Shown one piece after another: positions 1-5,037 of a DNA stretch of 5,037 bases. Each line of letters opens with the position of its first letter. Within the stretch, counting starts at the first letter, position 1. This DNA is from Nitrospirota bacterium (GTDB lineage: Bacteria > Nitrospirota > Nitrospiria > SBBL01 > Manganitrophaceae): the NCBI GenBank assembly GCA_023248505.1, contig JAHFEM010000210.1:1-5037 (forward strand). The letters are read 5' to 3'. The notes beneath the pieces were generated by a model. The model searched no databases. It saw only the letters and a program-made list of their open reading frames with translations, and was not told the DNA's origin. The position numbers were made by a program, and so were the translations under genes.

Positions 1-1
1 T

Positions 2-940
2 TGCCTGGTCGTGAGCATCGGGAACCTCACGGTCGGCGGAACCGGGAAGACCCCGTTCACGATTTTTTTGGCCGAGAAGTGGCAGGAGCGGGGATACGCG
101 GTCGGGATTGTCAGCCGGGGTTATCGCGGAACCTACAAAGGACCGCTCCGCTTGGTCTCCGACGGTCAGGAGATTTTGGAAAAGCCTAAGACCGCTGGCG
201 ATGAGCCGTATCTCATGGCGCAACGGCTGAAGGGGGTCCCGATCATCGTCTCTCCCGATCGTTTCAGAGGCTGTCAATGGCTTTTAAAACGGTTTAAGCT
301 CGATGTCATTCTCCTGGACGATGGCTTTCAGCATATTCGGCTTCATCGGGATCTCAACCTTCTTTTGGTCGATGCGACGAATCCGTTTGGGAACGGAGCG
401 CTTCTTCCGAGGGGGGTGTTGCGAGAGCCGCTTTCCGAGGTCCGGCGGGCCGACGTGGTGATCTTTACCCGTTCCGAGGACGAGGCCGACGCTTCCGAGT
501 GGATCAGCGAGATCGAACGGTTCGGGCGGCCCTGCATTCGAACGACATTCCAACCGACGCAGCTGATTGATGTGCGGAGCGGGACCGTGTTGTCTCCGGG
601 CGCGCTGGCGAAGGCGCCGGTCCTTGGCTTCTGCGGGATCGGAAATCCGGATTCGTTCGCGAGGCTCTTGAAGCGCCTGGGAACGGATTTGCGCGAGCAG
701 GTGATCTTTCGGGATCACCATTCTTATCAACGCTCCGACCTGGAGGAGATTCGGAAGAAGGCCGATCATCTGGGGGTCAAATGGGTGGTGACGACCGAGA
801 AAGACGCGGTTAAGGTCAGAGAGCTTCTCCCAAAAGACTTCGAAGTCTGGGCCCTCCGGGCGGAGATCACCTTCTGGGAAGATCCGGCGAAGTGGGAACC
901 GCTTCTTTTTAACATGAGACCGGTCCTTCGGTCGGTCTAG
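2..940 (+). CDS. lpxK: Tetraacyldisaccharide 4'-kinase LpxK (5' end cut off by window)
   Basis: LpxK uses ATP to phosphorylate the 4' position of the lipid A disaccharide 1-phosphate, giving lipid IVA at the inner face of the inner membrane. Numbering from the GTG at position 11, the P-loop IGNLTVGGTGKTP lies at residues 3-15, DDGFQH with the expected catalytic aspartate at 103-108, NPFGNGALLPRGVLREPL at 124-141, the DHH motif at 235-237 and TTEKDAVK at 261-268. All are family hallmarks. The frame is open to the left edge (codons for C-L-V precede residue 1). LpxK proteins normally carry roughly 40-50 residues, including a membrane-associated N-terminal helix, before the P-loop, so the true start lies upstream and the GTG at 11 is not it. 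The stop is 8 bases before the acyltransferase start, which suggests one operon. A kdtA/waaA gene upstream would be usual but cannot be seen. Confidence 0.96.
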   Translation, partial: CLVVSIGNLTVGGTGKTPFTIFLAEKWQERGYAVGIVSRGYRGTYKGPLRLVSDGQEILEKPKTAGDEPYLMAQRLKGVPIIVSPDRFRGCQWLLKRFKLDVILLDDGFQHIRLHRDLNLLLVDATNPFGNGALLPRGVLREPLSEVRRADVVIFTRSEDEADASEWISEIERFGRPCIRTTFQPTQLIDVRSGTVLSPGALAKAPVLGFCGIGNPDSFARLLKRLGTDLREQVIFRDHHSYQRSDLEEIRKKADHLGVKWVVTTEKDAVKVRELLPKDFEVWALRAEITFWEDPAKWEPLLFNMRPVLRSV

Positions 941-948
941 GCAATCCG

Positions 949-1827
949 ATGAAGCAAAAGGCTGAATATTTTTTGGCGCGCTTTTTCATCCGTTTCTTTG
1001 AAATCCTCCCTTTCCGGGTCGCTCTCTGGGGCGGCGCGCTGTTCGGACGGCTTTTTTATCTGGCCGACCGCCGTCACCGATTGATCGCGCTGGGGGGTCT
1101 CCAGGCAGCGTTCGGTAGAGAAAGGAGCGAGCGCGAACTAAAGCGAATTGCTTCGGGTGTCTTCGAGAACTTGGGAAAGTCGATCGTGGAGTTTGCCTGG
1201 ATCCAAGGCAAGCCCCCCGCCGAGTTGATGCGCCGGACGACATTCGAAGGGATGGAGCATTACGAGGCGGCCCTACGGAAAAAAAAAGGGGTGGTCATCC
1301 TGACGGCCCATTTCGGTAATTGGGAGTGGATGGGGATGGCGCTTTCACTCCTGGGAAAAAGGCTCAATGTCGTCGCCCGGCCGCTCGACAACCCCGATCT
1401 GAATCGTATCATCAATACATGGCGCGAACGGTATGGAAACCGGGTTTTGAACAAAAGAACCTCCGCGGCGGAAATCATGCGGCTGCTGAAAGCCGGCGAG
1501 ATGATCGGCATCCTCTTGGATCAGAACACAGCCGCAAGAGAAGCGGTTTTCGTCGATTACTTCGGGCGTCCGGCGGCCACCCACAAGGGACTGGCGATCA
1601 TGGCCCTTCGGACCGGCGCCGCCCTTTTGCCGACCTTCATGATTCGAGAGAAAGGCCGGCATCGCGTGGTGATCGAGAAGCCGTTGGACATCGTCCGAAC
1701 CGGAGATCTGGAGAGCGATCTTCGGGAGGCGACTGCCCTCTTCACCCGAACGATCGAAGCAGCCGTTCGACGCCACCCCGATCATTGGCTATGGGTTCAT
1801 CGGAGATGGAAGACGCAGCCAAAATAA
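949..1827 (+). CDS. Lipid A biosynthesis lauroyl/myristoyl acyltransferase, LpxL/HtrB family
   Basis: A 292-residue member of the lysophospholipid/LPS acyltransferase family, which transfers a secondary acyl chain from acyl-ACP to Kdo-lipid IVA at the cytoplasmic face of the inner membrane. The catalytic HX4(D/E) motif is HFGNWE at residues 121-126. Also visible are a hydrophobic N-terminus at about 8-38 that probably anchors it, ILLDQN at 188-193, the substrate-region motif FVDYFGRPA at 201-209, and the C-terminal HPDHWLWVHRRWK at 276-288, which is highly typical. Length is near the usual 290-310. The ATG at 949 is the first after the lpxK stop. Only a weak AGG (939-941) sits before it, so translation may be coupled to lpxK. 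LpxL, LpxM and LpxP roles cannot be told apart from sequence, so no symbol is given. A run of nine A's (1279-1287) encodes KKK just before the active site. Confidence 0.93.
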   Translation: MKQKAEYFLARFFIRFFEILPFRVALWGGALFGRLFYLADRRHRLIALGGLQAAFGRERSERELKRIASGVFENLGKSIVEFAWIQGKPPAELMRRTTFEGMEHYEAALRKKKGVVILTAHFGNWEWMGMALSLLGKRLNVVARPLDNPDLNRIINTWRERYGNRVLNKRTSAAEIMRLLKAGEMIGILLDQNTAAREAVFVDYFGRPAATHKGLAIMALRTGAALLPTFMIREKGRHRVVIEKPLDIVRTGDLESDLREATALFTRTIEAAVRRHPDHWLWVHRRWKTQPK

Positions 1828-1838
1828 GCGATCAGCCG

Positions 1839-1878
1839 TCAGCTTAAAAAAGCTGAAAGCTGAGAGCTGAGAGCTTAA
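1839..1878 (+). repeat. Hairpin plus tandem AGCTGAR heptamer repeat
   Basis: The 52-base gap between the acyltransferase stop and the next ATG holds a perfect 7-bp inverted repeat, TCAGCTT (1839-1845) and AAGCTGA (1850-1856), around an AAAA loop. This is followed by four consecutive heptamers: AGCTGAA (1851-1857), AGCTGAG (1858-1864), AGCTGAG (1865-1871) and the degenerate AGCTTAA (1872-1878). The last copy ends one base before the ATG at 1880. The GAGAG at 1869-1873 spans the third and fourth copies and is the only Shine-Dalgarno-like sequence for the downstream gene. No T-run follows the hairpin, so it does not look like an intrinsic terminator. It resembles short tandem heptamer repeats scattered in some bacterial genomes, but whether it is dispersed here cannot be seen. 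Confidence 0.75.
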
Positions 1879-1879
1879 A

Positions 1880-3481
1880 ATGAAGATGTATCAAAAAATC
1901 TTGGTCCGGGCCCCGAACTGGATCGGGGATGCCGTGATGGCGATTCCCACCCTCTCGGCGCTTCGCGCCCGTTTTCCGGAAAGCCGAATCACCCTATTGG
2001 CAAAACCGCAGGTGGCGGCCCTCTTCGAGCATCATCCCGTGATCGACCGATTGTGGGTGTATGAGTCTCCCGGACGGCACGCAGGATGGATGGGGTTGTG
2101 GCGGCTGGTCCGATCGATCCGGGAAGGAGAGTTCGATCTCGCCTTTCTCCTTCAGAACGCATTTGAGGCGGCGTTGGTGACGGCCGCCGCGGGAATTCCG
2201 GAGCGGATCGGCTATGCCGCCGACGGCCGGCGGTTTCTTCTGACGAGCGCGCTCGACAAAAAATCGGCCCCCTTGCACCAGCGGGAGGCGTATCTGCATC
2301 TGATGCAGCTGGTCGGATCGGAGGGCCGGTTTGAGAGATCTCCTTATTTGGTGATCACCGAGAAGGAAAGGCAATCGGCCGCGGATCTTCTCGCCGCGGA
2401 GGGAATCGACCGGTGGGAGCCGGTCATCGGCCTCAACCCCGGGGCCGCTTACGGTTCTTCGAAACGATGGGACCCGGCCCGTTTTGCGGCGGCGGCCGAT
2501 CAATTGTTGGAGCGATATCCCGCGAAGGTCGTCATCTCCGGCGGGCCGGCGGAGATCGCCATCGCGGAAGAGGTCCGGCGGAAGATGCGGCACCCGGCGG
2601 TGATCGTGGCGGGAAAGACAACCGTCCGGATGATGATGGCCCTGATCGCGCGCTGCCGGCTCTTCATCACCAACGATTCCGGCCCGATGCACATCGCTTC
2701 CGCGTTGGGGTCTCCGGTCGTGGCGGTCTTCGGCCCGACGAATCCGGATGCGACCTCTCCGGCCGGAGCGGACGATCTGATCGTTCGGAACAAGGTCGAT
2801 TGCGCTCCCTGCACGTACCGGGAATGCCCCATCGATCATCGCTGTATGAGCGGGGTTTCGGTCGAGGCGGTTGTCGCGGCGGCCGAGCGGAAATGGGCAA
2901 GCCTGGGGAGGAGAAAGGTCGCGGTTTTCCTCGATCGAGACGGAACAATCAACCGGGACGTCGGCCATATGGATGCGCTCCATAAGTTCTCGGTCATCCC
3001 GGGATCGGTCGAAGCGATTGCGCGACTCAACCGGCGAGGTATTTCGGCGATCATCGTGACGAATCAGTCGGGGGTGGCGAGGGGGATCTTCCCTGAAGAG
3101 AGGGTCGGAGAGGTGCATCGGCATCTTCAATCGCTGCTGGCGGAGGCCGGGGCGCATCTCGACGGTATTTACTACTGTCCTCATCATCCGGAGATCATTC
3201 CCTGCGGTTGCCGGAAGCCGGCGATGGGGATGATCGAACGGGCCCTCTCGGAGCATGCCGTCGATCTCTCCGGATCGTATGTGGTCGGAGATAAGCCTCT
3301 CGATATGGGCTTGGCGCGGGGAGGGGCGAAGGGGGTGTTGGTCCGCACCGGGCACGGCGAGGCGTCCCTGCAGGAGATGGCGCAGTCGGGAAAGCGGCCG
3401 GATCATGTCGCCGATGACCTCACTGCGGCCGTCGAGTGGATCTTGGAGGATCTGCAGAGAAGAGGATGGATCGCCGAATGA
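1880..3481 (+). CDS. waaF/gmhB: Fused WaaF-type LPS heptosyltransferase II and GmhB-type heptose-bisphosphate phosphatase
   Basis: One uninterrupted 533-residue frame carries two enzymes. Residues about 4-340 are a GT9 heptosyltransferase that adds the second heptose to the LPS inner core: N-terminal APNWIGDAVMAIPTL at 11-25 (catalytic-type aspartate D17), NPGAAYGSSKRW at 186-197, TNDSGPMHIASALG at 264-277 and FGPTNPD at 284-290. Residues about 346-533 are a HAD phosphatase of the GmhB type, which removes the 7-phosphate from heptose 1,7-bisphosphate on the way to ADP-heptose. Its nucleophile motif is LDRDGTIN (D352, D354), with TNQSG at 394-398, zinc ligands C433, H435, C442 and C444, RKP at 445-447, and GDKPLD at 470-475. 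The zinc loop is shorter than in E. coli GmhB. Each half is near the full length of the free enzyme. The ATG at 1880 follows GAGAG by 6 bases; a second ATG at 1886 is possible. The domain order is transferase, then donor-synthesis enzyme, both cytoplasmic. The WaaF assignment against other GT9 members rests on motif resemblance. Confidence 0.93.
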   Translation: MKMYQKILVRAPNWIGDAVMAIPTLSALRARFPESRITLLAKPQVAALFEHHPVIDRLWVYESPGRHAGWMGLWRLVRSIREGEFDLAFLLQNAFEAALVTAAAGIPERIGYAADGRRFLLTSALDKKSAPLHQREAYLHLMQLVGSEGRFERSPYLVITEKERQSAADLLAAEGIDRWEPVIGLNPGAAYGSSKRWDPARFAAAADQLLERYPAKVVISGGPAEIAIAEEVRRKMRHPAVIVAGKTTVRMMMALIARCRLFITNDSGPMHIASALGSPVVAVFGPTNPDATSPAGADDLIVRNKVDCAPCTYRECPIDHRCMSGVSVEAVVAAAERKWASLGRRKVAVFLDRDGTINRDVGHMDALHKFSVIPGSVEAIARLNRRGISAIIVTNQSGVARGIFPEERVGEVHRHLQSLLAEAGAHLDGIYYCPHHPEIIPCGCRKPAMGMIERALSEHAVDLSGSYVVGDKPLDMGLARGGAKGVLVRTGHGEASLQEMAQSGKRPDHVADDLTAAVEWILEDLQRRGWIAE

Positions 3482-4563
3482 CGCGGGAGAAGCCGGATCG
3501 GAGCGCGATGGAGTTTCGGGAAATCCTCATCATCAAGCCGAGCTCGCTGGGGGATATCATCGATGCCCTTCCTGCGGTGGGAGCCATTCGGAGGCGGTTC
3601 CCTTCGGCGCGGATCTCCTGGCTGGTGAAATCGGAATGGGCGGCGATCTTAAAAGGGCATCGCGCGATCGATGAGGTGATCGCCGTTCCCTTTCGATGGA
3701 TGGGAATCCCCCCACTTATTCGGGCCGTCCGAAAACGTCCGTTCGATCTGGTCGTCGATCTCCAGGGACTCCTGCGAAGCGCGATCTTGGGCTATGCGAC
3801 GAAAGCGTCGGTTCGGATCGGTTTTGCCGCCGCGCGGGAAGGCGCTCCCTGGTTTTATACCGATCGCGTCTCGATCCCGGAGGGGACGGTCCATGCGGTC
3901 GATCGCTGTCTCAGGGTGTCGCGTGCGTTGGGGTGCGACGGGGACGCGATCGACTTCGACATTCCCTCTTCAGCCGAGATTGCGACCGGCGTCCGGCGTC
4001 TGTTGTCCCAGAGCGGCCTGTCGAATCCGGCTCCCTTCGCGGTGATCCATCCGACGGCGCGATGGGAGAGCAAGAAATGGGAGCCGGCGCGCTTTGCGGC
4101 GTTGGCCGATTGGCTGATCCGCGAAAAGAAACTTCCGATCGTTTTTGTCGGCGGCAAAGGCGAGCATGAAGAGGTCGGCCGGATTCTTCAACAGATGAAG
4201 CAGCCGGCGATCAACCTGGCGGGGAAGACGACCCTGCCGGAATTGGCGGAGCTGATCCGGCAAGCGCGATTCTTCATCAGCAATGATTCGGGACCGATGC
4301 ATCTTGCGGCGGCGGTCGGAACGCCGGTGCTGGCGCTCTTCGGTCCGACCGATCCGAGGAAGATCGGCCCTTACGGAGCGGGGCACACCGTGATTCGAAA
4401 GGAGACCGGCTGCTTCGGCTGCGGGAGGAACCGCTGTGTTCGCGGAAATGAGTGCATGAAGGCGATCTCGGTTGATGAAGTGATCCGGACGATCGAGATT
4501 GAAGACAATAAAGGGGAGAGGGCCCAGGGGCTGGGATCTGCAAAAGGGAGCGCCCCGGGGTGA
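3478..4563 (+). CDS. waaC: GT9 LPS heptosyltransferase, WaaC (heptosyltransferase I)-like
   Basis: A 361-residue glycosyltransferase family 9 protein that probably transfers heptose from ADP-heptose to Kdo of the LPS inner core, at the cytoplasmic face of the inner membrane. Visible motifs are IIKPSSLGDIIDALPA at residues 18-33 (catalytic-type D26), DLVVDLQGLLRSA at 90-102, HPTARWESKKWEPARFA at 191-207, SNDSGPMHLAAAVGTP at 268-283 and LFGPTDPRKIGPYG at 287-300. The PSSLGD start and GPTDPxxIGxYG favour WaaC over WaaF, but heptosyltransferase III or another GT9 role is possible. The chosen ATG overlaps the preceding stop as ATGA, implying translational coupling; AGAGG (3461-3465) is 12 bases upstream. 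An ATG at 3508 with GGAG four bases before it is a good alternative, since it leaves only six residues before the first strand; 3436 and 3466 are in frame but deeper in the fusion gene. The last 18 or so residues are a Gly/Ala/Ser-rich tail unlike the family. Confidence 0.87.
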   Translation: MTREKPDRSAMEFREILIIKPSSLGDIIDALPAVGAIRRRFPSARISWLVKSEWAAILKGHRAIDEVIAVPFRWMGIPPLIRAVRKRPFDLVVDLQGLLRSAILGYATKASVRIGFAAAREGAPWFYTDRVSIPEGTVHAVDRCLRVSRALGCDGDAIDFDIPSSAEIATGVRRLLSQSGLSNPAPFAVIHPTARWESKKWEPARFAALADWLIREKKLPIVFVGGKGEHEEVGRILQQMKQPAINLAGKTTLPELAELIRQARFFISNDSGPMHLAAAVGTPVLALFGPTDPRKIGPYGAGHTVIRKETGCFGCGRNRCVRGNECMKAISVDEVIRTIEIEDNKGERAQGLGSAKGSAPG

Positions 4564-4611
4564 GTCCCGTCCAACATTTTAAGAAATCCCAGCGCGTTGA
4601 ATTCATTCATC

Positions 4612-4617
4612 AGGAGG
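4612..4617 (+). promoter_or_regulatory. Strong Shine-Dalgarno for the Trm112-like gene
   Basis: AGGAGG lies 5 bases before the ATG at 4623. It is the only full-consensus ribosome-binding site in the window and fixes the start of the small downstream gene, ruling out the upstream in-frame ATG at 4560. The other genes have weak sites or overlap their neighbour, so this one is probably translated independently and strongly. Confidence 0.85.
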
Positions 4618-4622
4618 AATCC

Positions 4623-4796
4623 ATGGCAATCAATAAAGATCTGGTTGAGATTTTAGCTTGTCCCAAATGCAAAGGGGATGTCCATTTAAACGAGAAGGGG
4701 GACGGCTTGGTCTGCCCAAAGTGCAATCTCCTCTACCCGATCCGGGAGGAAATCCCGGTGATGCTCGTTGATGAGGCGATCAAACTAAACGGATAA
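4623..4796 (+). CDS. Trm112/YcaR family small zinc-ribbon protein
   Basis: A 57-residue protein with the Trm112 family layout: N-terminal DLVEILACPKCKGDV (residues 6-20), then LVCPKCNLLYPIREEIPVML (29-48). Cysteines 13, 16, 31 and 34 form two CPxC knuckles that would bind one zinc. The conserved YPIR..IPVML end is diagnostic, and the length fits the family's usual 55-70. In eukaryotes and archaea Trm112 is an activating partner of methyltransferases; the role of most bacterial members (UPF0434/YcaR) is not settled. In E. coli, ycaR lies between lpxK and kdsB, so its place at the end of an LPS operon is a recurring context. The start is set by AGGAGG 5 bases upstream. It follows the heptosyltransferase after 59 bases and a hairpin overlaps its stop codon, so it is probably the last gene of the operon. 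No methyltransferase is in view. Confidence 0.9.
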   Translation: MAINKDLVEILACPKCKGDVHLNEKGDGLVCPKCNLLYPIREEIPVMLVDEAIKLNG

Positions 4797-4833
4797 GAGC
4801 GTCCGGAACCCGCGCGGCAGGAGCGCTCTTTAC
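4795..4833 (+). terminator. Probable weak intrinsic terminator at operon end
   Basis: AAGAGCG (4795-4801) plus TCC (4802-4804) can pair with GGA followed by the complementary CGCTCTT in GGAGCGCTCTT (4820-4830), giving a stem of about ten pairs with one bulged base and a 15-base GC-rich loop. The downstream T-run is very short (TTT at 4829-4831, then ACGC), so termination may be inefficient or partly Rho-dependent. The left arm begins inside the TAA stop codon of the Trm112-like gene. Its position, immediately after the last same-strand gene and ahead of a separate promoter, supports the call. Confidence 0.5.
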
Positions 4834-4945
4834 GCAAAGCGGAATGCCGTTCTATCCCCATCACTTTGAGCGGGTCGGCGTTCAAGGCCTCGGTTGGGTC
4901 CCTGCTGGTGTGGGTATTTTAACTTACATGAACACGAGATACTAC
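4834..4945. other. Intergenic stretch with no recognised feature
   Basis: Between the terminator-like hairpin and the promoter I find no open frame with protein-like content on either strand, no tRNA-like cloverleaf and no clear repeat. The second half is more AT-rich (for example TATTTTAACTTACATG at 4915-4930), as is common just upstream of a promoter, and could act as an upstream element or regulator site, but nothing specific is recognisable. Confidence 0.5.
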
Positions 4946-4974
4946 TTGATCTCTCTTCAGCGGCCTGTTATATT
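4946..4974 (+). promoter_or_regulatory. Sigma70-type promoter for a right-edge transcript
   Basis: TTGATC (4946-4951) matches the -35 consensus TTGACA at its first four positions, and TATATT (4969-4974) matches the -10 consensus TATAAT at five of six. The spacer is 17 bases, the optimum. Transcription would be expected to begin near 4981. It lies downstream of the operon's terminator-like hairpin and points rightward, so it drives whatever begins at the right edge rather than the LPS genes. No operator palindrome is evident around it, which suits a constitutive housekeeping transcript. Confidence 0.65.
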
Positions 4975-4980
4975 GTGCCT

Positions 4981-5037
4981 CGGCCTACAGAGAGTTGGCT
5001 AGCAAGCGGGGCCCCAGATGAAAGAGCAACGCCATCT
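4981..5037 (+). ncRNA. Possible 5' end of a structured noncoding RNA (RNase P RNA is one candidate), truncated
   Basis: The sequence after the promoter contains AGAGTTGGCTAG (4991-5002), then a GC-rich CGGGGCCCC (5007-5015), then AGATG (5016-5020) that can pair with CATCT (5033-5037) to close a hairpin cut by the window end. A 5' arm of the form GAGTYGGCYAG followed by a GC-rich segment and a hairpin resembles the start of bacterial type A RNase P RNA, but the diagnostic core (such as GAGGAAAGTCCGGGCTCC) would lie outside the window, and the match to the conserved GTCGC segment is imperfect. The alternative is a 5' leader for a protein beginning at the ATG at 5018 (M-K-E-Q-R-H), but no Shine-Dalgarno precedes it. 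This is a guess from fragmentary similarity. Confidence 0.3.

Noticed and set aside
11..13. GTG at 11 as the true lpxK start
   Set aside because: The P-loop would then begin at residue 3, but LpxK normally has an N-terminal membrane helix before it, and the frame stays open to the window edge.
1839..1856. Hairpin after the acyltransferase as an intrinsic terminator
   Set aside because: The stem is only 7 bp and AT-rich, and no T-run follows on either strand. The next gene belongs to the same pathway and strand, so read-through is expected.
2413..2985. 190-residue plus-strand frame inside the fusion gene
   Set aside because: It is an out-of-frame shadow rich in Gly and Arg, without motifs or a ribosome-binding site.
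1994..3406. Long (470-residue) open frame on the minus strand opposite the fusion gene
   Set aside because: Its composition is rich in Arg, Pro and His with no recognisable motif, as expected for the antisense of a GC-rich gene. The plus-strand frame has full GT9 and HAD motifs.
4560..4622. N-terminally extended start at 4560 for the Trm112-like protein
   Set aside because: The extra 21 residues are not family-like, and the perfect AGGAGG sits 5 bases before the ATG at 4623.
5018..5037. ATG at 5018 as the start of a new protein gene
   Set aside because: Only six codons are visible, no Shine-Dalgarno precedes it, and the ATG lies in the arm of a hairpin. It is kept only as the alternative to a noncoding RNA.
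1..5037. Mobile element, CRISPR, toxin-antitoxin or defence system
   Set aside because: I saw no transposase, integrase, regularly spaced repeat array, small toxin-like gene pair or nuclease motif. Every supported gene except the Trm112-like one is a standard LPS enzyme.

Overview
The window is a compact, all-forward block of Gram-negative lipopolysaccharide (LPS) genes, moderately GC-rich, with junctions that overlap or are mostly shorter than about 60 bases. The organism must make lipid A and a heptose-containing inner core. Gene order and protein style suggest an environmental Gram-negative lineage (Nitrospirota or a deltaproteobacterial-type group are my guesses), but no taxonomic marker is present and this is inference only.

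Layout: (1) 2-940, lpxK, the lipid A 4'-kinase, missing its N-terminus at the left edge. (2) 949-1827, an LpxL/HtrB-type lipid A acyltransferase. (3) 1828-1879, a short spacer with a hairpin and a tandem heptamer repeat that runs up to the next start codon. (4) 1880-3481, a single 533-residue reading frame that joins a WaaF-type ADP-heptose:LPS heptosyltransferase to a GmhB-type heptose-bisphosphate phosphatase. (5) 3478-4563, a second GT9 heptosyltransferase (WaaC-like), overlapping the fusion gene by ATGA. (6) 4623-4796, a 57-residue Trm112/YcaR-type zinc-ribbon protein with a strong Shine-Dalgarno. (7) 4797-5037, no protein gene seen: a weak terminator-like hairpin at the operon end, then a good sigma70-type promoter whose transcript runs off the right edge and may be a structured RNA.

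The enzymes act in sequence. LpxK makes lipid IVA, the acyltransferase adds a secondary acyl chain after Kdo addition, GmhB helps make the heptose donor, and the two heptosyltransferases put the first heptoses on the Kdo-lipid A core. The other heptose-donor enzymes (GmhA, HldE, HldD) and the Kdo transferase are not in view.

I see no undescribed defence, mobile or CRISPR-like system. The points most worth a second look are the WaaF-GmhB fusion with a possible fossil ribosome-binding site at its junction, an A9 tract just before the acyltransferase active site, the heptamer repeat array in the operon, and the promoter plus possible noncoding RNA at the right edge.
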